From assembly GCF_958979055.1 (NCBI RefSeq), contig NC_084891.1, forward strand, positions 30,376,001-30,440,000: a stretch of DNA of 64,000 nucleotides, read 5' to 3'. Below the pieces are notes generated by a model. The model did not search any database and had not been told where the DNA came from. It was given only the letters and a program-made list of their open reading frames with translations. Below, in pieces: positions 37,965-49,874 of the stretch. The position numbers and the translations under genes were made by a program. The DNA comes from Alnus glutinosa (lineage: Eukaryota; Streptophyta; Magnoliopsida; Fagales; Betulaceae). Numbering within the stretch: position 1 is the stretch's first letter; each line of letters starts with the position of its first letter.

Positions 37965-40900
37965 TCATGGTAGTGAAGGAGAAACATCTGTTGCCAGTTC
38001 TGCTAACTGCTTCCTTCCAAGATTAGATACAAGTTCCATGGAGATGAAGTGCTTTGGTAGATTTCCAAACTCTTCCACCTTGAAATTGTATACTGGTTGA
38101 AGTTTTTTAGCTTCAGAATCTGCTGCTTCAGCCTCAGCAAGTAGAAGGTCAGCTTCTTCAAGGTCACCCAACTCTAGAGCAGCAACTCTTTCTGCTGCAG
38201 CAGCACCAGCTATCAGAAGCAACCTCTGGAATCTAGCCATTGCTACCTCCTTTTCCTTGGATAAAATCAGGCTCTCAGTCTCCTGCAACCTGTTAACAGT
38301 GTCTTGAATCTCTTCCTCCAGCTTCTCAAGCTCCGAGATGTCTCTTTCCATCTCAGTCTGTATCCCTTCCTTTTCAACACTAGATGACTTTGCCTCGGCA
38401 GCTATTCGTGCAGCTTCCTTAAAATTTCTTGCAGCAGCAGCAACTTTCTTTTCTGCTTCCAGTTCTGGGACTCTTTTGTCTATGAAAAGAATCCGCTGCT
38501 TGAAGGATGTTATATCTTGCTGGATGTTTGACTTTCTTGAAGATAGTTCCTAAAGACAGAGCAAAAGAGATCTGTTCAACAAATGACGTGCTGAGAAGGG
38601 GAAAAGGGGGAGTGAAAGAGAAAGAAAGAATAAGGATTAAGGGGATTGGCATATGCTCATATATCAGCAAGCTAATAACTGAGTATGAAACTGAATATCT
38701 ATGGCTTCTGATGCTCTGGCAAATGCACAAGCACAACAACATCTGCAGCCAAAACAAGGTGGAGAAAAAGAACAAAGAAGGCAAGAAAGGACGAACACAA
38801 ATAAAAACAAACACCAATGACAAAAATGCAGTAATTCTCCAGGCTAAGTCTTTGGACCAAGAGTATAAATCAGGAACTTCTCACAAAGTTGAAGGGATTA
38901 AACTATAGTTCTTCAGTATAAGAGCAATGATTATTAGGGATCTGATCAACAACATAAGACCATTTGACGGTGTTTCTCAATACTCTGCTTATTCAAGAAA
39001 AAGCATATTCCAAAATAATGAGTATGGGATCAGAGTTTTACGTGTTAGCTGTTCTGAAAAAACACAGATCTATGAAGACCATAATTAACCAGTAGGTTTC
39101 TTATGGTAAGAAGTCTTCCATTGATATTTCAATAGGAAACCACATCTTCAACAGTTTTATAGTAACCTAAAAGTAAACCCATTGGAGAGTTAGCCAGCAA
39201 AATTAACCTGTAGGGAAGCTCTTGCAGCAGAAACTTCCTGTTGGAGCATTTGGACATCCTCAGAAAGCTTCTCCTCAGTCTTTACAAGCGTCAGTTTGTT
39301 TTCGCTGGACCTCAAAATGGAGGTCATCAGGCTTTTTCTCAGCCCAACAGCTTCCTGGTATGCTTTTGCTTCCTCTGCAGAAACCCTGGCAAGTTCTCTC
39401 AGCCGTGCACCCTTTTCTTCTTCCTGAGTAAAGAACTCGTCAATTTCCTTCTTTTTCACTAATAGAGCTTCACTTTCCAAGTCCGTCTGAGAAAGACATG
39501 ATTGCAAGTTATCATACTTTGCATCAACGTTTGATTGCATCTCCTGAAAACCAGAGACCACATCAGCAATCCTTTTCTCAACTGCTTGGATGTTAGAATC
39601 ATTTTCAGCAATCTCTTTTTCCTTTTGTTTCACCAGTTCAAGTAGTTTTTCCAGTTCATCAGTTAATACATCCTTTTTCCTACAAAGAAGTTCTTTCTTC
39701 CTTCTGTCATCTTCAATTGAATCCTCAATTGAACCATTCAATACTTGTCTAGCTTCATTTATTATATGTGATTCAATTTCTAACTCCATCTTCCTGACCT
39801 CTAAGGCTTCAGTTGATGAAAGCCATTTGTCCATCCCTTTGGAAGATGATACTTGTGCTGTCTTCAAGACTAAATCAGCATTATTTGCAGCATCCTGCAA
39901 AGAAGAGACTAAAACTAAGGTTTTAACGAATTAGGGGATTTGATAATTTATGAAGCTATCTCATATAAATAATGGCCAATTGTTACAGATGGATATTGGT
40001 ATAGATAAGCAAATACAAAATAATGGTGAGAACTGACACAAAGTCACACTACCAAATAACCCCTTTCAACAAGTAAGCAAGTCTACTACTCATCTAGCAT
40101 AACCCAAGACAGCCAACACGGCTTGAAAATAGCATTCCATAAGCACAAGCAACCTCACAATGGAGGAGAAGATGATGCACGAACTCTTCTTAAATTCTTT
40201 AAAAGAGAAAGAAGCAATGGGTACTCACCTTTGCGAAATGGTCGAGCAGTGAGACGCATTGTTCCTCAGCAGCAATCTGGGCTTGCAGAGCCTCGTGCAT
40301 CTCGGAATCAATAGCATCAGAGTCGGCTTCTGCATCTCTCAAGGCAATGAGAAAAGCTTGTTTCTCTCTCTCGGCAGCGGCAAGGCTCTCGCTAACCCGC
40401 TCTGCCCTCTCAAAATCTTCGGCCTCACAGGCTTCTTCTAACTCCTTCTCCAGTTCCCGGTGCTTGACGGATGCAAGATTTACTTTCTCAGAGGCTTTTC
40501 TTCTACTCCTAATGGAATCCTTTCTGGCTGTAGATACAGAGGCCACCAACTCTCGAGCACGGTTGAGCTTCTCCGAGATTTGGGCATTAACATACTCGAA
40601 ACTTAACTCTGAGGAAGGGCTAGGCTTTTGGTCATCAACGGCAGCAACTTCTTCCTCTTCTTCTTCTTGCTCTTGTTGTTGTTGTCGTCGTTGCTGAATA
40701 TGATCATCGTGTTTTGATGTTTTTTCATCCTCAGCAACCAAAGCATCATGGGCATGGGATCCATTAGCAGTATGAATATGATCATCAACAGCGTCGTAAA
40801 GTGGAAGCGGAGGGGCATCCCTAGCATATCCGATTCTCAAGCCAGCTCGCTTTTTCTTTCTGGAAATCTGTCGGGAGAGAAGGGGGATTACTTGTGTCGT

Positions 40901-41254
40901 CGAATCTGTTGTTGGAATTGAAGCATCGATAGCAGTAGAAGAAGAGGAAGTCGGGGATGGATGGGATCGGGATTGGGATTGGGATTGGGTTTCGAGTGGA
41001 GTAACGATAGTGAGGTCAGAGAAGAGGTTCTCGTCAAGGGGCTGAGATGACGAATATGAATATGATGAAGATGACGTCGATGCTGTACTTGGAGCATCAA
41101 TTGGTATCGGAGGACCTTGATTGTCGTGATGGTCTTCTTCTTCTTCTTCTTCTTCTTCTTTGTGTTGTTGGTCTGCAGCCAATTGGGAAGGGTCAAAGAG
41201 GACCATTCCCTCGAACAGCGAATCCATCTCTACATCTCTTCCCTTTTCCTCCAT
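37965..41254 (-). CDS. Coiled-coil protein with UVR-like motifs (At2g37370-like)
   Basis: Three exons join in frame: 41254-40229, 39894-39208, 38549-37965, giving 765 residues. The N-terminus MEEKGRDVEMDSLFEGMVLF is followed by a disordered acidic and Ser-rich region with a poly-Glu run. From about residue 230 onward the protein is almost entirely charged heptad-like coiled coil. Two UVR-like segments are visible: KELEEACEAEDFERAERV (exon 1) and AAAARNFKEAARIAAEAK (exon 3). UVR motifs mediate pairing of UvrB and UvrC in bacteria and occur in various plant proteins as interaction modules. No membrane segment or catalytic domain is seen. It resembles plant proteins annotated as unknown or centrosomal/myosin-like, such as At2g37370; that link is from memory. 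Function unknown; possibly a scaffold. Confidence 0.85.
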
Positions 41255-43385
41255 TTTTCTGGAATTTCGGGGTCAGAGATCGCTTCTTTTTTGTTTTTTA
41301 ACTTCTAACTCTAAGCAAATCACTCCCGTCTTCTACGGAAACTACCATGAACAACAGTAGGGCCGAATTGTGGAAGGCTGTTTCCCTCGGCCACCTTTGA
41401 ATTTCTAGATTAAAACAATCATTACCCAAAGCTCTCTGCTCCCCACCTTTCGAGGCCCAACTAGAAATCCTGTAATGGGCTCTTGACCTTGTTTTGGACT
41501 GGGCAATATAAAAACGGAAACAGGATCTTTTTCATTTTTCTTGCATTTGGCTCAAGTATGTAATTTTTTCAATAGTTTAGATTTAATTTTAAGATTTTTA
41601 TGAAAAAGAAAAAGAGTCGAATTAAATTTGGATCGTTGAAAAAATTATACCACATATATTGTAGTTTTTTATACCACACATAAGCTAAATCCATGAAAAA
41701 AAGCTATTTTATAATCAAGATTACCTTTCACATATGCAGCGGAGGGCATATGGGCATATGCTATTACGTGGTCGTTGAATACGTTATCATGTCATTTAAC
41801 TTTTTTAAAATTACGTAGCATCCCATTAAATATAATAAAATAAAATTTTAACCATGAAATGATTCTTCGCTCCATAAATGACTCATGAAATGAAATTGTG
41901 AGAATTTTTGTCCATCAAAACCAAGGAATGAAGAAGTGCTTTTTTTTCTTTTTCTTTTTTTTTTCCCTGGGATATTTTTGATAACTCTTGCTTGTGAGGA
42001 AATTTGACTTTCATCTTAAACCTTACTTTGCAGGGTGTTCAATTTTGTATGACCAAGTGAAGTAGTCATTTACATTTGCTATTTAATCAATCCTGTGCAT
42101 GTTATACACATGCATGATAGATGCAGATCAACGAACTGTTTCATTATTAATGGTCATGGTATTCAATTCCCACAAAATATGAACAAATTAATTAGACGGT
42201 TTTAACGGATCAAACAAATGATTTGAGAAATAAAAAAATAAGATCTTCTTTGACTCTAATGGTTCCAGGACTTTGCATCACATGGGTAATGGATGGGGAC
42301 TTTTGATCTATCATATGATGTCATGACTCTGATGATGCATTTTAATTTTGACTACCGAATTAAGTATACATAAGAATGCATACATGTATCTGTTAATACG
42401 CTCTAGTATTGTTAGTTATTATAGTAATGCTGTTATGCGTGCTCTCACCGCCTTGTGGAGTACCGAAGCTGAGATGGTTGCGGTGATAATAATTGGGCTT
42501 CTATATAGCTGGCTTAATTGACTTCTGCGCGCATCAAGCTACCTTCTGCTCCTTAACTAACTCTGAACTTTAGAGTTCACACCATGTGCCTTCCCATTTC
42601 TTCCCCGAAAATACTTCTTTATTGATTTTTTTAGTACCTCTATCGTGCATGGATCTGCTTCCTTATGCGAACAATGACAGCACATCCACTCAGCTCCATC
42701 GCTTGACGCCGCATCCTGTTCCGCTCCATCAGCTCGGCTCCCTCCCCTTGCATTTTCATTGCTGTTTTGTAATGACTTCAGAGAAAAAAATGCTAATCAC
42801 AATATATGTGCTACTCCTCATCTTCCCAATATGGGATCGCCCATGACATTCTTGTCAGGGTCACATTATGTGGTGTTCTAGTACTATATAACTTAGTGTT
42901 ATTAAGTGGTTTTGATACAATTTGTAACAATTTTAAAAAAATCGCCAGTCATATTTACACTATCATATCACTAAAAAATGACTAGTTAATTTGAAACTTT
43001 TTAAAAATTTATTATAAAGCCTAATTTCACCTAGTAACTAGACAATATATGACTTAGTATTCATAATTATCTTTATAAACAACCTACTTTATGTGTACTA
43101 CTCGTCATCTTCCCGTGCTACGTACATGTTTCCTTGTTTCTCCTAGGCATGCGCTGGAAAAATTGTGTATCAAAGTTAAATGCAATACACACTTTTGTAT
43201 ACGGAGGAGTACTTGTAGCGACCCTCAATGTGGGACTAATATTTTGAGGTGATGTCAAGGCCTCTTTCATGTATTTTTCTGTGTCACGTGATGTTATTAA
43301 TTTGGTTAGAGTAATGTTATATATCACATAATGTTATAAATATTTTACAAATATCTTACAAAGCTGATGTGTCTTAATTATATAA

Positions 43386-43422
<37 letters not shown>

Positions 43423-44357
43423 CTGATCCAAAGGCTACTAGATATTGTCACGTCAGGTTTGTAATATATTTATGCGATGTTTGTGTAGTTATGGGAAAAA
43501 GTGTTAGTTATATATGCTCCATCACTCTAAAATGATTAATCAAGTTGTAATTAGAACTTCCTAAAATCATTTATAAATTTCAAACTCACTTGCTAAAGAA
43601 ACTAATGAAAAGCTTAGCACTCATGAGTTTCTTTATAATCTACCCATTCCATGTGGCCGCCAGGCCGGGTGTGGGCAAATCATCTCTCAATGTGAGACTA
43701 AATTCATCTCTTAACGTGGAACTAACTTTTTGGGGGTGTCACCGTGTCACATTACTGGTGTGATGGATTTATTGAATGAGTAATGAAACTACATTTTTAT
43801 CTCATAGTCATTTCACAATATTGACATGACGGTTTCAAATAACCTTTGAATTAGTTATTGTGAAAAAAAAAAAAAAAATAAAGGGTTAATTGGATTTGTT
43901 ACATTACCATTGTTGAATAAAAATATAGTATATTACATTGAATATTTGATAATTTCCTAATTATTGAGCAAGTTATCTTAAAATAAACCGCGCGCTTCCG
44001 CGGGCCGGCTTGTTATTCCCCATTTCCCCGAAAGGCCAAGCTAGTTAGCTAACCGGCCGCGGCTGCGCCTCCATTCCTTTTTCTTACATTTATTTCTCCC
44101 TTCCCTATTTACTTAAGAACTCACCATGCAGCACGCAGTTCATTAATTGCCTGTTCCTCTCTCTCTATATATATGCCGTGCGTCTAGCATATAGAGATAT
44201 CTGGCACTTAAAGATTAGAGGCATATCGAAGCGAAGCGCGCACCAGGTACGTACGTATCACAAGGGAGAAAGCAAGAGGACAAGCTAGAAATTCTTATTC
44301 GAATAGACAATTATATATAGTTGAAGAAGATCAAGAAGCATAAGAAGGGGAAGAAAC
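41255..44357. other. Intergenic between coiled-coil gene and SAUR
   Basis: Starts with the leader/promoter of the minus-strand coiled-coil gene and ends with the SAUR promoter. Between them is AT-rich DNA with a perfect AT microsatellite (about 43389-43419) and a fragment near 43310 (AGAGTAATGTTATA) resembling one end of the MITE family seen at 25 kb. The 86-residue frame at 42586-42846 shows no recognisable domain. Confidence 0.4.
44166..44174 (+). promoter_or_regulatory. Candidate TATA box of the SAUR gene
   Basis: CTATATATAT about 190 bp before the ATG, preceded by a pyrimidine-rich CTCTCTCT tract and followed by an A-rich, uninterrupted leader. Position and context fit a core promoter; the transcription start was not determined. 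I did not notice a clear TGTCTC auxin-response element nearby. Confidence 0.45.
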
Positions 44358-44714
44358 ATGAGGAGTGGCATTGTGAAGAAGCTGTTGTTCTGCGGAGCAA
44401 AAAGCTTCCCATCAGACTCAGACGCTGTCCCAGAAGGTCACGTACGCGTGAATGTTGGTAAAGACATCGTCTGCAAGTTTGAGATGGAAGCCAATTACCT
44501 CAACCACCCTCTGTTTGAGAACCTGCTTCGGCTCTCCGAGGAAGAGTTCGGGTATTCCTATGATGGAGCCCTGAGGATAGCCTGCGAGATCGATCTCTTC
44601 CAATACCTTTTACATCTCCTCAAGACCAGTAATCCCTCCGCCCATTACATGGAACTTCCCGATCTCGTTTCCAAGTTCTATAGTGCCACCGCCAGACATT
44701 TGCCTCCTCAATAA
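44358..44714 (+). CDS. SAUR-like auxin-responsive protein
   Basis: A single intronless frame of 118 residues, typical of SAUR genes. The conserved SAUR core is present: VPEGHVRVNVG near residues 24-34, then NYLNHPLFENLLRLSEEEFG (about 46-65) and a C-terminal ALRIACEID block. The more usual HLAVYVG wording is replaced by HVRVNVG, as in the SAUR subgroup with divergent N-termini. Canonical SAURs act near the plasma membrane by inhibiting PP2C.D phosphatases, raising proton-pump activity and cell expansion; whether this divergent member does so is inferred. The start is the first ATG after a 5' leader that follows a TATA box. No sibling SAUR copy is present in the window. Confidence 0.93.
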   Translation: MRSGIVKKLLFCGAKSFPSDSDAVPEGHVRVNVGKDIVCKFEMEANYLNHPLFENLLRLSEEEFGYSYDGALRIACEIDLFQYLLHLLKTSNPSAHYMELPDLVSKFYSATARHLPPQ

Positions 44715-45652
44715 TAACACACATATATTATATAACTAAATATTCGATTTCTCTTCTTCTTTTAATTACCATTGTCATTTTTGTTATTTCTTTTCCATTT
44801 TTTTTTTTTATACCCTGTAGGTAGGTAGGTTCGAAGTTATTCTTTCTTCAACATCCATTCTTGCCATGTTCTTTGACATGTAATGTAATACTTGGAAGAT
44901 AATGAGCAAACAAACAGCAACTCGATCTGTACTCTTTCGCATGGACATTGACATTTTTTCTTATAGTTTTGATTAGAGAACAACGACACAATTGGTAGTT
45001 TATAGTAGATATTGACAATGAAAAAATAATTTAAAGGGATGCTTATATACGTGTGTACTTCTCCCATTTTGTTTTCATTTGGATTCGGCCGTCTCTTTTG
45101 TCTTTAGTTTCAGAGAAGTGCATGGATTAACAATTTTTTTAAAACAGAAAAAGAAAAAGAGAAGTGGGTTAAGGTCCCCGGATTACCTTGCCGATCGATA
45201 AGATCGATCTTAATTTGTTGCTTTGCCGGCCGTCTAGTATCTCCAGCAACATTACGTATATAGTTTAGCTAATTAAAAAGCACTATTTTCTATTTTACCG
45301 GTTACTTTTTCGATACAAATCCTAACAAATTTTTTATTACATTCTCTATTTTTCAAAATATTATTTTTCTGTGTGTGTGTGTTTTTTTTTTCTTAGACCA
45401 ACGGTTTTCTTAAACCACCGTTCAACCATGCACCATTGCAAATAGCTTCAAAACCATTGCTAATTAGGAGAAAAAACCACAAAATTCAGCGTGACGATCA
45501 ACAACATGAAGCATTGTTGAGTAGCCACCAAGAGCAAGATTTGAAACAAACTCACAAAAAGCAAGATCTGAAACACACTCACGACAGTGAACCCAGGAAC
45601 CAAATCTGAAGCTGTAATACCCAAACTATTAATTATGGTTAAGTAAGGTTTA
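44715..45652. other. 3' flank of SAUR and intergenic DNA
   Basis: The first few hundred bases should hold the SAUR 3' UTR. The remainder is AT-rich, with a GT run near 45370 and no recognisable gene. A minus-strand 109-residue frame at 45460-45789 runs into the retroelement and has no recognisable domain. Confidence 0.4.
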
Positions 45653-47275
45653 TGATGTGAACCAATTAATACAAAACACAGGAAAATGATAATTAAATTA
45701 GCTCGTTCAAAGGAACCGTAACTTCTAATGACTGTTTCGAGTGAGTCAGAAACTCCCAAAAACACAATAAACTGTATTTTACTTAACAATAATCGACATA
45801 CTTTTATTCATTAATAATCCTCTTTAAATAGAGGAGCAATATATAATACTGATCGGTTACAGAAATAACTATTAATCAAAATAGGACTCTTAAACTATCT
45901 AACTAACTCAACATACTTTCATTCATTAATAATCCACTTTAAATAGAGGAGCAATACTGATCGGTTACGAAGATAACTATTAATCAAAATAGGACTCTTA
46001 AACTATCTAACTGACCGACTAGGATTAAGACGGACTCTATTAAATTTAGACCAGGACTCCATACACTAAGAATTTGACTCAATCTTAAACTGGAAGATTT
46101 AACTCCCCTTATTAAACTCTAACACGAGTTAAGACCAAATGATGATGATCATATGATCATACACTTCCCCTAACAATTTCCTTGTCCCCAAAGAAAAAAT
46201 TCTAGCCTTTTTTTTTTTTTTTTTTTCCCGCATACTATTACTTCTCTTTTGGTGCCACTTCACTTCATGTTTATCTTGGTTGCTTTGTTTGAAGTCACGT
46301 GACCCAATGTCTTCAACAAACTATTTTTTCTTTTTCCGTTTCCTTCTGAAGCCAAGCAAGAAGACAGGACATTTCTTCTTCTCTTTCTGAACCAAATAAA
46401 TTTGCTTGAAAAATAGAAACAACAAGAACATAAGAACAAATTAGTAGTAGGTGCGGCCTAGGACGAGTTTTTGGGCTTTCGGCAAGGTGCTCTCCCAGCG
46501 GTGGACTGATAGCGAAGACGGATGACACGGGCGACGCGTTTGGAAGTTTGGGTCCGTTGCTTTCTGGATTTGCAACTAGGGTGGGTGGATTTGTGGCCGA
46601 TCAACAGTGGTTTGGTTGGACATCGACTTTGATAGATCTTTGTTACTTCAACAACTCTTTTCTTCCTCTTGAGTGTGGCAGTCAGTGGGGTAGACGTTAT
46701 GGGCAAGGATTGGCTTGTTGGAGAGGGGCATGGTGGTGAAAAACTTTCAAGTTTTCTCATATGCGTGCTCCTCTATCTTTTTGTTGAATTTTTCCTTTCA
46801 CGTGAGGAATTCTGACCACATCTTTTGGAAAGACATGATAATGAGTATGGATCGGTGATTGCTGTAGAAAACAATCAACCTAACTCTGATACCAATTGAT
46901 GTGAACCAATCAATACAAAACACAGGAAAATGATAGATTGGCTCGTTCGAGAGAACCATAACCTCCAATGACTGTTTCGAGTGAGCCAGAAACTCTAAAA
47001 AACACTGTAAATTGTATTTTACTCAACAATAATGAACATACTTTTATTCATTAATAATCTCATTTAAACAGAGGAGCAATACTGATCGGTTACAAAGATA
47101 ACTATTAATCAAAATAAGACTTTTAAACTATCTAACTGACCGACTAGGTTTAAGACGGATTCTATTAAATCTAGACTAGGACTCTATTAAGAATCTGACT
47201 CAATCTTAAACTGGAAGATTTAACTCCTCTTATTAAACTCTGACACGAGTCAAGACCAAATAATGATGATCATAT
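45653..47275 (-). mobile_element. Short non-autonomous LTR retrotransposon (TRIM-like)
   Basis: Two direct repeats bound the element: 3' LTR at about 45653-46163 and 5' LTR at about 46897-47275. Both share TGATGTGAACCAAT(T/C)AATAC at one end and GAAGATTTAACTCC(C/T)CTTAT further in. Immediately inside the 5' LTR, the minus strand reads TTGGTATCAGAGTTAGG, a primer-binding site complementary to initiator-Met tRNA. A TTAGGGGAAGTG purine tract precedes the 3' LTR. The interior is only about 730 bp and has no gag or pol motif; the 100-residue frame at 46760-46458 is Lys/Arg/Ser-rich and unrecognised. A clean target-site duplication was not found. The 3' LTR is longer because a roughly 110-bp segment is duplicated in tandem. 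Confidence 0.75.
45789..46012. repeat. Tandem duplication inside the 3' LTR
   Basis: CATACTTTTATTCATTAATA and CATACTTTCATTCATTAATA start two consecutive units of about 110 bp, each ending AGGACTCTTAAACTATCTAA. The 5' LTR has only one unit. Confidence 0.8.
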
Positions 47276-47280
47276 CTGCT

Positions 47281-48720
47281 TAATTAATGTTATTAAGATA
47301 TAAAGTTTGGTTAAGGAATTGATTTTTTATTTTTTGTCCTAGCTGAACATTCGATCTTATGACGTATGTCATTGTTCAGGCAACATATTTTGTGTCAGAA
47401 GGTTCACCGAACGTTCAACCATAGGGAGTTGAACGTTCAACTTAACCTAAAATCGTTGGATAATACAGTACATCGAATGTTCAACAAAAGTAGATAGAGA
47501 GTTCGACGTTTAACAGAATTGTGTAAGGACAACTCATTATTATTTCAGATTTCCAGGACTATAAATACCCCACCCCCTATGCCCCTTAGCCTATTTCCAC
47601 CATCTCTTGATCCGAAAATCTCTTATGAGTGTGTAAGAGTGCTTTGAAGGAGGAATGAACTATTTTCATACCAATGAGGTAACTTTCTTAGCTTAGTTCG
47701 TTTTAGTAGAGTTGTTGTGTTGATTACTTATTGTTTTGATAATAGCTCTAACTAGTTTTACATCTTTCCTTGGTTTTAGCTTTAATGCTAGATTAACAAT
47801 GAATTAGTGACTTAATGAGATTTAACGAACCAAGTTTTGCATAAAGGTGTTATTATGGCTCATGACTATGTTAAGAATCATATTAAGGCCTTAGGACTTG
47901 CCTAGATATGGTTCCATGGCTTTTAGATTTGGAAATGAGATTTTGCCCAGCACAGAACATTCGACCCTTCACTGGACGAACATTCGATATCAAGGTCGAA
48001 CGTTCGACTCTTCTGTCTGAATGCTTGATAGTCGGGCAATGAACCTGTTTTGAGCCTATTTAAAACTTAGGACTTGTTTAGCTCGGGCTTAGAACTAATG
48101 GTAGGTCTTTTCTCAGATTTCGAAGTTGACGAGTCCCGAGAGGTTTTTGTGGAAGAACCCTACAACGCTGGTGAATGAAACTCACATGGATACTTGCTAT
48201 TATGTTTTCCCATACAGCACGATTATTTTGTGCACCAAACATGCATGTTTACAACTCACATGAAATACACTTTTGATTAATGTGAACTGTATTTAGTGAA
48301 AATAAGTGATCAATAATAAGATAATGAAAATGATAAGTTTATAAAAGCATGCATGTAAAAAGTAGTGAATATTAAATTGTATTGTATGATATAGTACATC
48401 GGCACATGTGGGATAATGGTAATTGGCTTACTATTATATAGGTTAACCCTATGGTCAAAGATATTTACTTTTATGTTTGACCTTAGATCCAATGGTTGTT
48501 TTGTGACCGACGCACCATGTATGAATGGAGTCACAATTACGGCTTTGCTAGTAGTGTAGGCCATCCGAGGTCGGGCTCAGTTGGACTACTAGTATATAAT
48601 GGTATGCGTATAATATATGGGGCACCGATGTTGTATTACATGTCCCTCGGAATAGTGTCAACATTGTTGAGAATGGGCTAATATCATGAGTACACCATAT
48701 GGAGTTGAATTATGATATAA
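47281..48720 (+). mobile_element. Probable LTR-retroelement relic with GAACGTTCGA motifs
   Basis: The segment holds many variants of CGAACGTTCGAC/GAACATTCGA (about 47346-48010), a TATAAATACCCCA promoter-like box near 47569, and pyrimidine-rich sequence after it. Short palindromic GTTCGA(A)C motifs in arrays are seen in some plant LTRs. No partner LTR or coding domain was found, so it may be a solo LTR or fragment. Boundaries are guesses. Confidence 0.3.
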
Positions 48721-48725
48721 TTATG

Positions 48726-49835
48726 GGTTAACTTCATATAAGGGTATCAAACTATCGCGCATTTTGATGGAAGGGTATCAAATTATCATTTCTCTCGAAC
48801 CAAGGTATTAAACTATCAAAAACCCACACGTAAGGGTACATATTTCGTCAGGATTCAGTGTTAAATCCTGACAGAAGTGGAATCACGTGACTTCCACGTG
48901 ACTTTTTTAACCTCTTCTCCCAATTTTGCCACTCTTTTAAATGTTTATGTTTTTCACTTAATATACCTTAACTCATACACGTGCCATGTTTTCCCCATTT
49001 ATGTTCGTTTCCTTCCCTTTTCTCCGATTTTTGCTTCATTATTTTTCCTTTCCTTTCCTTTTCCTTTTCGTTTTTTTTTTTTGTTTTTTTCTCTTTCTGT
49101 TGACTGCTTGGTTTGCGAGGAAATGACAAAGGACCAAACGCCATGCCTTTGCTGGCTCTCTTTCTTTCTTTTCTCAATATGTGAAAGAGAAAAGTATGAA
49201 AGTAACGATATACATTTCTGAAGAGGAGGACTCAGATTGTGCTGGCTTCGGTTGTGCAACTAGATCTCGTTGGAGGGGGAGTACCGGCCGTTCACGCCAA
49301 AGGATAACGGTCCCAAGTGCATGCACACTGAGAAAGAGACTTTGTTTCAACTATAACAATTCGACTAGACTTGAACAAATTAAGCAGGAATTCAATCACA
49401 AATTGACACAAAATCCTAAGTAGCAAAACCTTTAGGGTTTGAATAGAGGCTTCGTTCATAGCCAATTCAACTTTGTAACCATAAGCATTCATATAAAGCA
49501 AATAACAGAGTAAAGGAGGTTGTTTCGTTGCTGAGGAAGTGTGGGAAAAAAAAAATTAGAATCCAACCAAAATCGCCACTTTTCAGATTCAAATAACTCA
49601 ATTTTGCTTCACACACACACACACATATACACACATTACAAGGACAAGACTTCATTTACAACGACTTATAATTTCTGAGAGAAAATCAAAAGAAGAAATT
49701 TCCCGAGAAAGTTAAGAGAATCCAAAAATCAACGTTCTAAGATTTATGAGTATGTGTTAGTTTTGATCCTTGAGGACAAAAGACATCAAAATAAAAAGAA
49801 AAAATGGCCGCTTTTCTGTTATCTTCACCCAAACC

Positions 49836-49874
<39 letters not shown>

